A stretch of 54,486 nt of DNA from Neobacillus bataviensis LMG 21833 (GCF_000307875.1 NZ_AJLS01000053.1:1-54486); one strand, 5' to 3'. Shown: positions 43,651 through 54,386, numbered from the stretch's first letter. Numbers and translations are program-made. The notes: a model not told the origin generated them from the sequence alone.

Positions 43651-44293
43651 TAACAAAGGGCCATTAACGTGGCTCAAAAAAATAATGAAATTGGATGAAA
43701 AAGGCGAGAAAAAAACAGGAAAATATCAGTATATGCTTCTGGTTCTATGTGTCGGTGCCGCGTTTATGCTTGCAGGGAACATTTTGTTTAAAAAGGATCC
43801 AGGTACTGCAGCAGTGCCTGTTGGAGCAAACGAAAAAGCAGCTTCTGAAGATGTACCGACCTTTGGTGTAAAAAAGAGTTCAGGAAATAAGGCAATCGCT
43901 GAATATGAGGAAAAATATGAAAACCAGTTGAAGAAAGCACTAGAGGAAATGCTGGGAGTAGATGATGTGACTGTCGTGGTAACCATTGATTCAACAGATA
44001 AGAAAGTATTTGAGAAAAATAGAGTAAATAAATCGCAAAAAACGGATGAAACGGATCGTGAAGGAGGGCAGCGCACGGTTGTGGATTCCTCTTCAGATGA
44101 ACAACTGGTCATCATCCGTAAAGGAGACCAAGAGGTTCCAATTGTTGTAGAAACCATACGGCCAGAGATTCGCGGTGTCCTCGTCGTTGCAAAGGGAGCA
44201 AATAATATCGAGGTAAAAAAATGGATTAGGGAAGCAGTCACAAGGGCTTATGGCGTGCCAAGCCACCGGGTTGCTGTCATGCCTAAAAAATAA
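43643..44293 (+). CDS. spoIIIAG: Stage III sporulation protein AG
   Basis: This 216-residue protein has one membrane helix (about 31-49) and an outer ring-building domain with EMLGVDDVTVVVTIDSTDKK and the C-terminal REAVTRAYGVPSHRVAVM. SpoIIIAG forms a large ring in the intermembrane space. ATG 43643 lies inside the end of spoIIIAF, 12 nt after GGGGGG; an earlier in-frame TTG at 43619 is rejected. Confidence 0.94.
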   Translation: MDNNKGPLTWLKKIMKLDEKGEKKTGKYQYMLLVLCVGAAFMLAGNILFKKDPGTAAVPVGANEKAASEDVPTFGVKKSSGNKAIAEYEEKYENQLKKALEEMLGVDDVTVVVTIDSTDKKVFEKNRVNKSQKTDETDREGGQRTVVDSSSDEQLVIIRKGDQEVPIVVETIRPEIRGVLVVAKGANNIEVKKWIREAVTRAYGVPSHRVAVMPKK

Positions 44294-44309
44294 AAGGGGG
44301 ATTTAGAAA

Positions 44310-44864
44310 ATGCTTTTGAAAAAACAAACTGTTTGGTTATTAACAATGTTAAGTTTAGTTGTGGTGTTATCGGTTTATTACATTACCTCTCCGGAGCAAA
44401 AAACCAATGATTTAGCAGCAGTGCAACAAAATGCTAAGGATCAAAACCAGGGTAAAACAAAGACTGAAGTGAAGAAGGACGGTAAAACAGTGGTATCTAC
44501 CGTAGCGGGTGATGATGAGTTTGCTGAGCTTCGTATGAAGCTTGAAGATCTTCGCAGCGAGGAGCAAACAGGGTTAACAGAGGAGTTAGCCTCAACTGAT
44601 CTTTCTGCAGACGAAAGAAGCAAGGTGAAGGATCAAATGAATAAATTAAATAAAATTGCCCAAAGTGAAGAAATGCTTGAAACATTTATTAAAACTATGG
44701 GGTTTGATGATGTTCTGGTTAGAGCCGATGGTCCAAAGGTTATCGTAACGGTAAAATCCAAAAAGAAACCTTCTGCCTCAGAGGCCAATAAGATTATGTT
44801 AGAAGTGAAAAAGGAAATTGATGAAACGAATTATGTAGCGGTTGAATATCAGCATGCAAAGTAA
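44310..44864 (+). CDS. spoIIIAH: Stage III sporulation protein AH
   Basis: This 184-residue protein has one N-terminal membrane helix (about 8-26) and an outer domain that resembles YscJ/FliF and binds forespore SpoIIQ. The family ending VLVRADGPKVIVTVKSKKK with SEANKI is present. It is the last gene of the operon and is followed by a terminator. Confidence 0.96.
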   Translation: MLLKKQTVWLLTMLSLVVVLSVYYITSPEQKTNDLAAVQQNAKDQNQGKTKTEVKKDGKTVVSTVAGDDEFAELRMKLEDLRSEEQTGLTEELASTDLSADERSKVKDQMNKLNKIAQSEEMLETFIKTMGFDDVLVRADGPKVIVTVKSKKKPSASEANKIMLEVKKEIDETNYVAVEYQHAK

Positions 44865-44875
44865 TTTTCGTTCAC

Positions 44876-44904
44876 AAAGGGAAGTCTACGGCTTTCCTTT
44901 TTTT
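44876..44904 (+). terminator. Terminator after spoIIIAH
   Basis: AAAGGGAAG and CTTTCCTTT form a stem with one mismatch and are followed by TTTTG. Confidence 0.8.
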
Positions 44905-45068
44905 GTTTAATATCTTTATTTAATGGGGAAAATAATCTATTAGGTCAAAAGGCTACCCAAAATTCCTTTTGGCTGCTAAAAAAAGTATAATGGAAGTAGG
45001 ATATTTCAAGAAATGTTCGGCCCCTTTGATTTAAAATATTGAACTATTACTAAATATTATCGTATAGT

Positions 45069-45087
45069 ATTAGTAGTAAGTCCTAAT
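45069..45087. promoter_or_regulatory. FapR-like inverted repeat before accB
   Basis: ATTAG and CTAAT flank a 9-nt core, the same layout as FapR operators (ATTAGTACCTGATACTAAT). About 13 of 19 positions match. It lies 27 nt before accB. B. subtilis accBC is not a classic FapR target, so this is only a candidate. Confidence 0.25.
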
Positions 45088-45113
45088 TAAAGCTGTACAA
45101 GGAGTGTTACTCA

Positions 45114-45623
45114 ATGTTAAAAGTACAAGAAATTCGTGAATTAATTAAATTGGTAGACCAGTCCAGCATTGATGAATTTGTATATGAGAATGAAGGATCA
45201 AAGATCAAAATGAAGAAGACTGCTGCAGCTACTATTGTTTCCCAAGTAAGTCCGGCAGCAGTTGTGCAGGAAATAGCTCCGGTTGTTCAACCCGTACCAG
45301 TGACTGCAGCATCTGCACCGGTACATGAAGCAGCACAGGAAGCTACAAAAGCAGAAGAAGTAAAGCAAGCTGATACTGCAAATTTACATAAAATCACTTC
45401 GCCAATGGTTGGTACCTTCTATGCATCGCCAACACCAGAGGCAGATATTTATGTAAAAGCAGGGTCAAAGGTCTCTAAAGATTCTATCGTATGTATTGTT
45501 GAAGCGATGAAATTATTTAATGAGATTGAGGCAGAAGTAAACGGTGAAATTGTTGAAGTACTTGCGAAAAACGGTCAATTAGTAGAATACGGACAGCCTT
45601 TATTTTTAGTAAAACCTGAGTAA
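45114..45623 (+). CDS. accB: Biotin carboxyl carrier protein of acetyl-CoA carboxylase
   Basis: This 169-residue carrier has the biotinylation motif EAMKLFN near residue 135, an Ala/Pro/Val-rich linker (residues 45-90) and the C-terminal hammerhead fold. It carries CO2 from AccC to the carboxyltransferase for fatty acid synthesis. AGGAG precedes the ATG. It is in an operon with accC 14 nt later. Confidence 0.97.
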   Translation: MLKVQEIRELIKLVDQSSIDEFVYENEGSKIKMKKTAAATIVSQVSPAAVVQEIAPVVQPVPVTAASAPVHEAAQEATKAEEVKQADTANLHKITSPMVGTFYASPTPEADIYVKAGSKVSKDSIVCIVEAMKLFNEIEAEVNGEIVEVLAKNGQLVEYGQPLFLVKPE

Positions 45624-45637
45624 GGAGCGGTAACAGA

Positions 45638-46993
45638 ATGATTAAAAAACTGTTAATTGCAAACAGAGGAGAAATTGCAGTCAGGATTATTCGCGCCTGC
45701 CGGGAAATGGGAATAGAATCTGTTGCCGTTTTTTCCGAAGCAGATCGTGAGGCTCTGCATGTCCAGCTGGCGGATGAAGCCTATTGTATTGGACCAACTC
45801 CATCAAAAGATAGTTATTTAAATGTCACAAATATTATTAGTGTCGCAAAGTTGACTGCCTGTGATGCCATTCATCCAGGCTATGGTTTCCTTGCTGAAAA
45901 TGCAGATTTCGCAGAACTTTGCCGTGAGTGCAATATCACATTTGTCGGTCCAAGCCCTGAAGCCATCACAAAAATGGGTACGAAGGACATTGCAAGAGAA
46001 ACGATGCGTGAAGCGGGTGTTCCAATTGTTCCTGGTTCAACGGGAATTATTAATGATATTGATGAAGCCCTTGAACTAGTTAAAAAGATCGAATATCCAG
46101 TCATCATAAAAGCGACTGCAGGCGGTGGCGGTAAAGGGATCCGCGTTGCTAAGAATGAACAGGAATTAATTAAAGGCATCAATATTACTCAGCAAGAAGC
46201 GTTAACAGCGTTTGGAAATCCTGGTGTATACATAGAAAAATATATAGAGGATTTCCGTCATGTCGAGATTCAGGTTCTTGGTGATACCTACGGGAACACC
46301 ATCCATTTAGGTGAAAGAGATTGCTCTATCCAGCGTAGGCTGCAAAAGCTGCTTGAAGAAACCCCTTCACCTGCATTAGATGGGGAAATTCGTACAGAAA
46401 TGGGTGAAGCAGCAGTAAAAGCTGCAAAAGCAGTTGATTATTCTGGTGCCGGCACGGTAGAATTTATATATGACTACCGTAATCGTAAATATTATTTTAT
46501 GGAAATGAACACAAGGATTCAGGTGGAGCATCCCGTAACAGAAATGGTCACAGGAATTGACCTTATTAAGGAAATGATTCGAGTGGCAAGCGGCGAAAAA
46601 TTATCGATTACCCAACAGGATGTTACTTTTACAGGTTGGGCAATCGAATGCCGAATCAATGCGGAAAATCCAGAGAAAAACTTTCTGCCTTCAGCTGGGA
46701 AAATTAACATGTACCTTCCCCCTGGTGGGTTAGGTGTACGGGTTGATTCAGCCGCATATCCAGGATATACGATTCCGCCATACTACGATTCCATGATTGC
46801 GAAAGTCATCACATATGGCAGCAGCAGGGAAGAAGCAATTTCCAGAATGAAACGTGCGTTAGGAGAGTTTGTGGTGGAAGGTATCCATACCACCATCCCG
46901 TTTCATTTAAAACTGCTGGAACATGAAAAATTTGTCGAAGGAAACTTCAATACGAAATTCCTGGAATTGCACGATGTGATGAAATCTATCTAA
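45638..46993 (+). CDS. accC: Biotin carboxylase subunit of acetyl-CoA carboxylase
   Basis: This 451-residue ATP-grasp enzyme carboxylates biotin on AccB. It begins [20 protein letters not shown] and contains the glycine-rich ATP lid [13 protein letters not shown] and the active-site segment [20 protein letters not shown]. Length is typical. It is followed by yqhY with GGAGGGG, as in B. subtilis. Confidence 0.97.
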   Translation: MIKKLLIANRGEIAVRIIRACREMGIESVAVFSEADREALHVQLADEAYCIGPTPSKDSYLNVTNIISVAKLTACDAIHPGYGFLAENADFAELCRECNITFVGPSPEAITKMGTKDIARETMREAGVPIVPGSTGIINDIDEALELVKKIEYPVIIKATAGGGGKGIRVAKNEQELIKGINITQQEALTAFGNPGVYIEKYIEDFRHVEIQVLGDTYGNTIHLGERDCSIQRRLQKLLEETPSPALDGEIRTEMGEAAVKAAKAVDYSGAGTVEFIYDYRNRKYYFMEMNTRIQVEHPVTEMVTGIDLIKEMIRVASGEKLSITQQDVTFTGWAIECRINAENPEKNFLPSAGKINMYLPPGGLGVRVDSAAYPGYTIPPYYDSMIAKVITYGSSREEAISRMKRALGEFVVEGIHTTIPFHLKLLEHEKFVEGNFNTKFLELHDVMKSI

Positions 46994-47012
46994 TATCTGG
47001 AGGGGTTATAAA

Positions 47013-47420
47013 ATGAGTGAATTTAATGTCTTGGAAATGGATCAAGGAAATAACGGACATGGAAAAATTGAAATTGCCCCTGAAGTCATTGAGGTGATTG
47101 CAGGTATTGCTGCTTCCGAGGTAGAAGGTGTAGCAGGAATGCGTGGTAATTTTGCCGCAGGTGTTGTCGAACGTCTGGGGAAGAAAAACCATGGTAAAGG
47201 TGTAAAAGTTGAATTAACTGAATCAGGAATAAAAGTGGACGTATATTGTTTAATGAAGTTCGGCGTTTCTATACCGAATGTTGCTGGCGAAATACAAGAT
47301 AATATTCGTCAAGCGCTGCTAAATATGACGGCTTTAGATGCAGAAGAGGTAAACATTCACGTTGTCGGAATTCAATTCGAAGCGCAAAAGATTGAGCCTG
47401 TGATTGAATCAGAGCTTTAA
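47013..47420 (+). CDS. yqhY: Asp23/Gls24 family protein YqhY
   Basis: This 135-residue protein has the Asp23 family core IEIAPEVIEVIAGIAASEVE, GMRGNF and VDVYCLMKFGVSIPNVA. No membrane segment is present. It follows accC closely; in B. subtilis YqhY affects acetyl-CoA carboxylase activity, which fits the shared operon. A terminator follows. Confidence 0.95.
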   Translation: MSEFNVLEMDQGNNGHGKIEIAPEVIEVIAGIAASEVEGVAGMRGNFAAGVVERLGKKNHGKGVKVELTESGIKVDVYCLMKFGVSIPNVAGEIQDNIRQALLNMTALDAEEVNIHVVGIQFEAQKIEPVIESEL

Positions 47421-47427
47421 AAAGTAT

Positions 47428-47455
47428 AACCAAAGGATTATTCCTTTGGTTTTTC
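47428..47455 (+). terminator. Terminator after yqhY
   Basis: AACCAAAGGA and TCCTTTGGT form a stem around a 4-nt loop, followed by TTTTTC. Confidence 0.9.
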
Positions 47456-47622
47456 TTATTTACTAATATCCTTGCAAATAAAAAAATCAACCATTGTGTG
47501 CGATTCTCCTTTAGTTATGCTATTATCTTTTTATGTGTAAACAAGTTATTATGCAAAAATAATAGGTCTTGTATGAAAAATCGACAAATATTATTTATAT
47601 ATCTAAAGGAGTTAACGGTATA

Positions 47623-48021
47623 ATGAAAAGAAGAACAGCTAGGGAAAAAGCGCTTCAGGCTCTTTTTCAAATCGATGTAAGTAACACGGAACCATCAGAT
47701 GCAATTGATCATGTTTTGGAAGGGGAAGCAGGTGACGAGTATCTATCGAGACTGGTTTTAGGGGTAATCGAACAAAAAACCGAAATTGATGAATTAATCT
47801 TGCAGTATCTTGAAAAGTGGTCTCTTGATCGATTGGCAACTGTTGATCGAAATGTTTTAAGAATGGCTACATATGAATTGAAATATTTCCGAAATGAAGT
47901 TCCTGAAAATGTAATTTTAGATGAAGCTATAGAAATCGCTAAAATATATGGGGATGACCAATCAAGCAAGTTTATTAATGGTGTTCTTTCAAAGGTGAAA
48001 CAAAAGCTTCTTACCGAATAA
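47623..48021 (+). CDS. nusB: Transcription antitermination factor NusB
   Basis: This 132-residue all-helical factor begins MKRRTAREKALQALFQIDVS and has the conserved DRVILRMATYEL-like and LDEAIEIAKIYGDDQSSKFI segments. NusB with NusE binds boxA and prevents termination in rRNA operons. ATG 47623 has AAAGGAG upstream; a frame start at 47569 is not family-like. Confidence 0.96.
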   Translation: MKRRTAREKALQALFQIDVSNTEPSDAIDHVLEGEAGDEYLSRLVLGVIEQKTEIDELILQYLEKWSLDRLATVDRNVLRMATYELKYFRNEVPENVILDEAIEIAKIYGDDQSSKFINGVLSKVKQKLLTE

Positions 48022-48057
48022 TTGATTGGGTCTTCTCGAATAAGGGGAGAAGTGACA

Positions 48058-48915
48058 ATGACTGCACAAATTATTAATGGACAGGAAATAGCTGCGAAAA
48101 AAAGATTAGAGATTGCTGAAAAGGTTGAAGAACTTAAACGTCAGGGTGTTACTCCAGGACTCGCCGTTATTCTCGTTGGAAATAATCATGCATCGCAGAC
48201 ATATGTAAAAAGTAAGGAAAAAGCATGCAAAGAACTTGGTATGTACTCTTTATTAATAGAAATGCCTGAGGAGATTACTGAGGAAAAATTACTTGCAAAA
48301 ATTGATGAATTGAACGCTGACCCCGAAATTCATGGTATTTTAGTTCAATTACCGCTTCCAAAACAGATCGATGAAAGAAAGGTTATTGAATCCATCTCTC
48401 CTTTAAAGGATGTTGATGGTTTTCATCCGATTAATATTGGCAGGATGATGACGGGTCAGAATGCTTTCTTGCCATGTACTCCATACGGAATCATGGTGTT
48501 ACTCGAAGAATCGGGTATTTCCGTTTCAGGTAAGCATGTTGTTGTTGTTGGTAGAAGTAATATTGTCGGCAAGCCTGTCGGGCAATTATTCCTAAATCAG
48601 CATGCAACGGTAACTTATTGTCACTCAAGAACCAAAGATTTAGCATTCCATACAAAACAAGCGGACATTCTTATTGCCGCTGTGGGGATTCCAAACTTTA
48701 TTAAGGCGGAGCATGTGAAAAATGGCGCAGTTGTCATTGATGTTGGAATTAACCGCAATGAGTTTGGAAAGCTTTGCGGAGATGTAGCTTTTGATGAAGT
48801 GTCTGGAAAAGCTGGGGCAATCACTCCGGTACCAAAGGGTGTTGGTCCAATGACTATTACGATGCTTATGTACAATACGCTAAAATCGGCCGCTGAAACT
48901 TTAGACCGCAAATAA
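48058..48915 (+). CDS. folD: Methylenetetrahydrofolate dehydrogenase/cyclohydrolase FolD
   Basis: This 285-residue bifunctional enzyme interconverts methylene-, methenyl- and formyl-tetrahydrofolate. The active-site Lys lies in SQTYVKSKEKAC, and PLKDVDGFHPIN and the NADP-loop GRSNIVGKPVG are present. ATG 48058 follows AAGGGGAG. One-carbon units from the glycine cleavage system earlier in the window feed the same pool. Confidence 0.97.
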   Translation: MTAQIINGQEIAAKKRLEIAEKVEELKRQGVTPGLAVILVGNNHASQTYVKSKEKACKELGMYSLLIEMPEEITEEKLLAKIDELNADPEIHGILVQLPLPKQIDERKVIESISPLKDVDGFHPINIGRMMTGQNAFLPCTPYGIMVLLEESGISVSGKHVVVVGRSNIVGKPVGQLFLNQHATVTYCHSRTKDLAFHTKQADILIAAVGIPNFIKAEHVKNGAVVIDVGINRNEFGKLCGDVAFDEVSGKAGAITPVPKGVGPMTITMLMYNTLKSAAETLDRK

Positions 48916-48924
48916 GCTGATTCT

Positions 48925-49010
48925 TGTCCTTATCTTTAATGATTGAAGTTCTTTTTAAGTCGATTTTAAAGACACAAAAAGCGGACTTCATTTAAAATAG
49001 GTAAGGACAG
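48925..49010. repeat. Imperfect inverted repeat between folD and xseA
   Basis: TGTCCTTATCT ... TGAAGTTC and GGACTTCA ... AGGTAAGGACA form long imperfect arms of about 27 nt around a 31-nt centre. It could be a transcript structure or a decayed palindromic element. There is no T-run typical of a terminator. Confidence 0.55.
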
Positions 49011-49043
49011 TTTTCGCTATTTGGTTGAAAAGAGGAACTTTTG

Positions 49044-50402
49044 ATGCAGGAGCAAAGATATCTATCTGTAAATGCCCTAACCAAATACATAAAAAGAAAA
49101 TTTGATGCCGATCCCCATTTACGCGATATTCATGTTAGAGGAGAAATTTCAAATTTCAAACAGCATTCGAGCGGACATATGTATTTTACCTTAAAGGATG
49201 AAAAAGCCCGAATTCTTGCCGTGATGTTTGCCGGGCAGTCCCGCTTTATGAAATTTTCGCCGGAAAATGGAATGAAGGTGATTGTAAAAGGGGATATCAC
49301 TGTATATGAGCCTAGCGGTCAATATCAAATTTACATAAAAGAAATGCAGCCGGACGGGATTGGTGAATTGTTTTTAGCCTACGAACAGTTAAAGCAAAGG
49401 CTAGAAGCGGAAGGTTTATTTGCGCATGAAGCAAAAAAGGCCATTCCTATGTATCCAAGAACTGTTGGCGTCATAACTTCACCAACGGGTGCGGCAATTA
49501 GGGATGTGATCATAACCATCAAAAGACGCTATCCCATCGCTAATATTCTTGTGTTTCCGGCGCTTGTCCAAGGTGATAACGCGGCTCCTTCCATTGTTAA
49601 GGCGATTGAAAAAGCAAATAACATGAAGGAGATTGATGTTTTGATCGTCGGACGCGGGGGAGGATCAATTGAGGAGCTATGGGCCTTTAATGAGGAACTG
49701 ACGGCTCGTGCTATTTTTGGCTCCAAGATCCCGATTATTTCAGCAGTTGGTCATGAAACTGATTTTACGATTGCTGATTTTGTTGCGGACTTACGTGCCC
49801 CGACGCCAACTGGTGCTGCTGAACTTGCCGTCCCGCATTTGGATGAGTTATTGGATAGGATTTTGCAGCGGCAAACCCGTCTTCTCCGTGCGATGAACGG
49901 AAAGTTTCAGTTTGAAAAGGAACGCTTATATCGTGTGCAAAAATCGTATGCTTTTCGCTACCCCCACCGACTATATGAACAAAAGTTAGAACAACTGGAC
50001 AAATTAACGGAATTGCTTGTTCGCGGAACGTCCCGCTTATCGATCATAAAAAAAGGCCAGCACGAGGTGCTCCATAAACGGTTGCAGCGAAACCATCCTA
50101 ACGAAGCACTTAGCAAAGCAAAAATAAATTTTGATCGTACTCAAAAAGACATGAAACGCTCTATGCTGCAGATACTTTCAAAAAAACAAACTGATTTCGA
50201 GCGGATCCTTTCAACCTTACAGGCATTGAGTCCATTGAAAATAATGGAGCGTGGTTATAGTTTGGCTTACTCAGAAGATAACCGTCTGCTGAAAAGTGTG
50301 AAACAGGTTAAAGAAAATGAGCAAGTCCAGATACAATTAACAGATGGCAGCCTATTCTGTAAGGTGGAGAATATAAAGGAGAGAGAAAAAAGTGACAAAT
50401 GA
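49044..50402 (+). CDS. xseA: Exodeoxyribonuclease VII large subunit
   Basis: This 452-residue subunit has an N-terminal OB-fold (residues 5-100, [20 protein letters not shown]), the catalytic domain with [14 protein letters not shown] and [16 protein letters not shown], and a coiled-coil C-terminal part. Exonuclease VII degrades single-stranded DNA from both ends. ATG 49044 is directly preceded by TTG; AGAGGA lies 7 nt upstream. It overlaps xseB by 11 nt. Confidence 0.96.
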   Translation: MQEQRYLSVNALTKYIKRKFDADPHLRDIHVRGEISNFKQHSSGHMYFTLKDEKARILAVMFAGQSRFMKFSPENGMKVIVKGDITVYEPSGQYQIYIKEMQPDGIGELFLAYEQLKQRLEAEGLFAHEAKKAIPMYPRTVGVITSPTGAAIRDVIITIKRRYPIANILVFPALVQGDNAAPSIVKAIEKANNMKEIDVLIVGRGGGSIEELWAFNEELTARAIFGSKIPIISAVGHETDFTIADFVADLRAPTPTGAAELAVPHLDELLDRILQRQTRLLRAMNGKFQFEKERLYRVQKSYAFRYPHRLYEQKLEQLDKLTELLVRGTSRLSIIKKGQHEVLHKRLQRNHPNEALSKAKINFDRTQKDMKRSMLQILSKKQTDFERILSTLQALSPLKIMERGYSLAYSEDNRLLKSVKQVKENEQVQIQLTDGSLFCKVENIKEREKSDK

Positions 50403-50622
50403 AAATACAATAACGTTTGAAGAAGCAATGACGAAGTTGGAACAAATCGTTGAAAAGCTTGAAGAAGGCGACGTTCCTTTGGAAGAGGCGATTCTTTTCT
50501 ATAAAGATGGTATGGAACTGTCAAAACTTTGTCACGATAAATTGAAAAATGTGGAAGAACAACTGACGCAGATCATTACGGAGGATGGACGGACGGAGAG
50601 TTTTTCTATTGAGGAGGAATAA
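50392..50622 (+). CDS. xseB: Exodeoxyribonuclease VII small subunit
   Basis: This 76-residue helical protein contains [20 protein letters not shown] and [14 protein letters not shown], the XseB signature. Several copies bind each XseA. The start is GTG behind AAGGAGAG, inside the end of xseA. ispA follows after 3 nt. Confidence 0.96.
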   Translation: MTNENTITFEEAMTKLEQIVEKLEEGDVPLEEAILFYKDGMELSKLCHDKLKNVEEQLTQIITEDGRTESFSIEEE

Positions 50623-50625
50623 AAC

Positions 50626-51519
50626 TTGGAAACCGGTTTACTGGACGCATTTGCACAAGAATATAAACATCTGTTAGATTCGGAGCTTCGTGCACTGGTT
50701 GAAAAGCTTGATGCTCCTTCTGTTATTAAGGAATCCATGATTTATTCGCTTGAAGCAGGCGGAAAAAGAATCCGTCCCTTATTGCTATTTGCAACCTTAG
50801 ACGCGTTTGGAATCGATCCCAAAAAAGGACTGCCTGTTGCGGCTGCAATTGAAATGATCCATACCTATTCTCTAATCCATGATGACCTGCCAAGTATGGA
50901 TAATGACGATTTAAGAAGAGGAAAACCGACCAATCATAAGGTATTTGGAGATGCCATTGCAATATTAGCAGGTGATGCCTTATTAACCTATAGTTTTGAA
51001 GTAATAGGCTTGCTTTCAAATGAGTTCGCACCTGCTAATACAAAACTAAAGTTAGTAGTTGAAATGGCAAAAGCGGCAGGAACAGAAGGAATGGTTGGCG
51101 GACAAGTTGCCGATATGGAAGGAGAAGGAAAGAATCTCACTCTTCCGGAACTTGATTATATACATATTCATAAAACGGGTAAGCTGCTCAGGTTTAGTGT
51201 GGTAGCAGGAGCTATTTTGGCTGATTCCAGTCAAAGCCAATTAGACCATCTTTCGGGCTTTGCACATCATCTTGGACTTGCATTTCAGATACAGGATGAT
51301 ATCCTTGATTTGATAGGGAATCCGCAAGTAATTGGAAAGCCTGTTGGCAGCGATACTACAAACCATAAGAGTACTTATCCCCAATTACTATCATTGGAAG
51401 GTGCAAGGGCTGCTTTACATAAACAAATTAACCTGTCAGAAGAATATCTTATAAAGACGGGACTAAATACAAAATTGCTAAGAGAAATAACGGATTTAGT
51501 TGCTTCAAGAGATCACTAA
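50626..51519 (+). CDS. ispA: Farnesyl diphosphate synthase
   Basis: This 297-residue prenyltransferase has the first Asp-rich motif DDLPSMDNDDLRRGKPT near residue 86 and the second, QIQDDILD, near 223. It makes farnesyl diphosphate from IPP and DMAPP. The start is TTG behind GAGGAGG. It stands between xseB and dxs, a usual Bacillus order. Confidence 0.95.
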   Translation: METGLLDAFAQEYKHLLDSELRALVEKLDAPSVIKESMIYSLEAGGKRIRPLLLFATLDAFGIDPKKGLPVAAAIEMIHTYSLIHDDLPSMDNDDLRRGKPTNHKVFGDAIAILAGDALLTYSFEVIGLLSNEFAPANTKLKLVVEMAKAAGTEGMVGGQVADMEGEGKNLTLPELDYIHIHKTGKLLRFSVVAGAILADSSQSQLDHLSGFAHHLGLAFQIQDDILDLIGNPQVIGKPVGSDTTNHKSTYPQLLSLEGARAALHKQINLSEEYLIKTGLNTKLLREITDLVASRDH

Positions 51520-51529
51520 TTACGGGTGT

Positions 51530-51558
51530 TTGAGGTAATGAATGTAGTGTGTTATAAT
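51530..51558 (+). promoter_or_regulatory. Sigma-A promoter before dxs
   Basis: TTGAGG at 51530-51535 and TATAAT at 51553-51558 are separated by 17 nt. It lies about 90 nt before the dxs start and upstream of a leader hairpin. Confidence 0.7.
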
Positions 51559-51585
51559 CGTTTTCAATGTAGAGAACGTTTGAAT

Positions 51586-51619
51586 GCCGTTATCACATAT
51601 GTGTTAGCGGCTATTTTTT
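51586..51619 (+). terminator. Terminator-like leader hairpin before dxs
   Basis: GCCG ... CGGC encloses the palindrome CACATATGTG and is followed by TATTTTTTC. It lies between the promoter and the dxs ribosome site, so it either attenuates dxs or ends transcripts from upstream. Confidence 0.6.
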
Positions 51620-51647
51620 CAAAATGTATGAAAGTGAGTGGTCCAAA

Positions 51648-53543
51648 ATGGATTTATTATCAATAAAGGACCCATCCTTTTTAAAAAGGATGTCGAATAA
51701 AGAATTAGAGGCATTAAGTCAGGAAATTCGCCAATTCTTAGTTGAGAAACTGTCAGTGACAGGCGGCCATATTGGCCCTAATTTGGGTGTTGTGGAATTA
51801 ACCATTGCATTACATAAATGTTTTGATAGTCCAAAGGATAAAATTATTTGGGATGTTGGCCATCAATCCTATGTTCATAAAATATTAACCGGCAGGGCAT
51901 GTGAATTTGATACCTTAAGGCAATTTAAAGGACTATGTGGTTTTCCAAAACGGATTGAAAGCGAGCATGATGTTTGGGAAACTGGACACAGTTCGACATC
52001 TCTTTCAGCTGCGATGGGGATGGCCATTGCCAGAGACTTAAAAAAGGAAAAGTCCTTTGTAGTACCGGTGATTGGTGATGGTGCATTAACAGGTGGAATG
52101 GCATTAGAAGCCTTAAATCACATTGGCCATGAGAAAAAAGATATGATCGTCATATTAAATGATAATGAAATGTCCATTGCTCCTAATGTTGGTGCCGTCC
52201 ATAATATTCTCGGTCAATTGCGTACGGCCGGAAAATATCAATGGGTGAAAGATGAACTTGAAGTGTTGTTGAAAAAAGTACCCGCAGTTGGCGGTAAGCT
52301 TGCGGCAACTGCAGAACGGATTAAGGATAGCCTAAAGTATTTAGTTGTTTCAGGTATGTTTTTTGAAGAATTAGGTTTTACGTATTTGGGCCCGATTGAT
52401 GGCCATAATTTTGACGCGTTATTTGAGAACTTCAGCTATGCTAAAAAGACGGAAGGCCCCGTCCTCCTCCATGTGATTACCAAGAAGGGTAAAGGGTATC
52501 AACCGGCTGAAAGTGATAAAACAGGTACGTGGCATGGAACGGGTCCATATAAAATAGATACCGGTGATTTTGTTAAACCTGTTAAAAAGCAGCCGCCAGC
52601 CTGGAGCAGTTTAGTAAGTGAAACAGTCCGAAAGCTTGCAAGAAACGACGAACGAATTGTAGCGATTACTCCGGCAATGCCGGTGGGTTCAAAGCTTGAG
52701 GGCTTTGCCAGTGAGTTCCCTGAACGAATGTATGATGTGGGTATTGCCGAACAGCATGCAGCGACGGTTGCGGCAGGTTTAGCTACCCAAAACATGAAGC
52801 CTTTTTTAGCTATTTACTCTACGTTTTTACAACGAGCCTATGACCAGGTTGTCCATGATATCTGCCGGCAAAATTTAAATGTTTTTATCGGAATTGACCG
52901 TGCTGGTTTAGTCGGGGCAGATGGGGAAACACACCAAGGTGTATTTGATATTGCCTTTTTAAGGCATATACCGAATATCGTCTTAATGATGCCTAAAGAC
53001 GAAAATGAAGGTCAGCATATGGTGTATACCGCCTTGAATTATGATGATGGTCCAATTGCGCTGAGATTTCCGCGTGGTAACGGGCTAGGTGTCCCAATGG
53101 ATAAGGAATTAAAGGCCATCCCTATTGGTAAATGGGAGGTTTTAAAAGACGGTGATGATGCAGCCATTTTAACCTTTGGTACTACCATTCCAATGGCATT
53201 AGAAGCAGCAATGGCACTTGAAAAAAAGGGAATTTCGGTAAGGGTTGTAAATGCCCGTTTTATCAAGCCTCTTGATGAAAAAATGCTGATTAGCCTTCTA
53301 GAAATAAATATCCCGCTTCTCACCATTGAGGAAGCAGTTTTACAGGGCGGATTTGGAAGTGCTGTTCTAGAATTCGCTCATGACCATAGTTTTTATCAGG
53401 CACAAATTGACCGAATTGGAATCCCCGACCAATTTATTGAGCATGGGGATGTAGGCTCCTTGCTTGAAGAGATTGGCTTAACGACAGATGCAGTCATTAA
53501 AAGGATTTCCACTCTGGCAAGGAAAAAACAGCAAAGGGCTTAA
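51648..53543 (+). CDS. dxs: 1-deoxy-D-xylulose-5-phosphate synthase
   Basis: This 631-residue thiamine-diphosphate enzyme makes DXP from pyruvate and glyceraldehyde 3-phosphate, the first step of the MEP isoprenoid pathway. The TPP motif [15 protein letters not shown], the His in [12 protein letters not shown] and the late [19 protein letters not shown] are present. ATG 51648 ([13 protein letters not shown]) is the family start; an in-frame ATG at 51624 lacks family sequence. Its product feeds IspA downstream in the pathway. It is followed after 3 nt by tlyA. Confidence 0.97.
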   Translation: MDLLSIKDPSFLKRMSNKELEALSQEIRQFLVEKLSVTGGHIGPNLGVVELTIALHKCFDSPKDKIIWDVGHQSYVHKILTGRACEFDTLRQFKGLCGFPKRIESEHDVWETGHSSTSLSAAMGMAIARDLKKEKSFVVPVIGDGALTGGMALEALNHIGHEKKDMIVILNDNEMSIAPNVGAVHNILGQLRTAGKYQWVKDELEVLLKKVPAVGGKLAATAERIKDSLKYLVVSGMFFEELGFTYLGPIDGHNFDALFENFSYAKKTEGPVLLHVITKKGKGYQPAESDKTGTWHGTGPYKIDTGDFVKPVKKQPPAWSSLVSETVRKLARNDERIVAITPAMPVGSKLEGFASEFPERMYDVGIAEQHAATVAAGLATQNMKPFLAIYSTFLQRAYDQVVHDICRQNLNVFIGIDRAGLVGADGETHQGVFDIAFLRHIPNIVLMMPKDENEGQHMVYTALNYDDGPIALRFPRGNGLGVPMDKELKAIPIGKWEVLKDGDDAAILTFGTTIPMALEAAMALEKKGISVRVVNARFIKPLDEKMLISLLEINIPLLTIEEAVLQGGFGSAVLEFAHDHSFYQAQIDRIGIPDQFIEHGDVGSLLEEIGLTTDAVIKRISTLARKKQQRA

Positions 53544-53546
53544 ACA

Positions 53547-54386
53547 ATGAAAAATAAAGAAAGAGTAGATGTGTTACTCGTGGAGCGAGGTTTAATTGAG
53601 ACGCGAGAAAAAGCTAAACGAGCGATTATGGCAGGGTTGGTTTATACAAATGAAGAGCGTTTAGATAAACCGGGTGAAAAGGTTAAAATCGATATTCCGT
53701 TAAATATTAAAGGAAAGATGCTCCCGTATGTCAGCCGCGGGGGTTTAAAGCTTGAAAAGGCGTTAAAGGTGTTTGATGTAAATGTCCAGGATAAGATCCT
53801 ACTAGACATCGGTGCTTCAACTGGCGGGTTTACTGATTGTGCCCTCCAAAATGGGGCGAAAATGTCCTATGCCCTTGATGTCGGTTACAATCAGCTAGCT
53901 TGGAAATTGAGGCAGGACGACCGTGTCGTGGTAATGGAAAGAACTAATTTTCGCTACGTAACACCAGCAGACTTAAACGGGGAAATGCCGAACTTTGCAT
54001 CGATTGATGTATCATTTATCTCCTTAACCTTAATATTGCCGGTGTTAAAAACACTTCTAATACCTGGAAGTGATATTATCGCCCTTATCAAGCCGCAATT
54101 TGAGGCCGGACGTGACCAAGTGGGTAAGAAAGGGATTGTTCGGGATGAAAAGGTCCATTTACAAGTTATCGAAAAAATAATTAGCTTTTCCCTTCAGCAA
54201 GGATATTGTGCCGCCAACCTTTCCTTCTCACCGATTACTGGCGGGGATGGAAATATTGAATACCTACTGCACCTAAAATGGGAAGGGGAACAGGAGGAAG
54301 GAAGGAATTTATTGCCTGTTAGCCCTTTAGAAGTCGTAAAAGAATCCCATAATGAATTTAAAACGAAACAAACCCCCGAAGGATAG
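53547..54386 (+). CDS. tlyA: TlyA family rRNA 2'-O-methyltransferase / YqxC
   Basis: This 279-residue protein has an N-terminal S4 RNA-binding domain (residues 5-65, RVDVLLVERGLIETREKAKR) and an FtsJ-like SAM methyltransferase domain with LLDIGASTGGFTDCALQNGA. A late IKPQFEAGRDQVGKKGIV segment supplies the catalytic Lys. TlyA methylates 16S and 23S rRNA riboses in some bacteria. The gene is probably cotranscribed with dxs. Confidence 0.95.
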   Translation: MKNKERVDVLLVERGLIETREKAKRAIMAGLVYTNEERLDKPGEKVKIDIPLNIKGKMLPYVSRGGLKLEKALKVFDVNVQDKILLDIGASTGGFTDCALQNGAKMSYALDVGYNQLAWKLRQDDRVVVMERTNFRYVTPADLNGEMPNFASIDVSFISLTLILPVLKTLLIPGSDIIALIKPQFEAGRDQVGKKGIVRDEKVHLQVIEKIISFSLQQGYCAANLSFSPITGGDGNIEYLLHLKWEGEQEEGRNLLPVSPLEVVKESHNEFKTKQTPEG

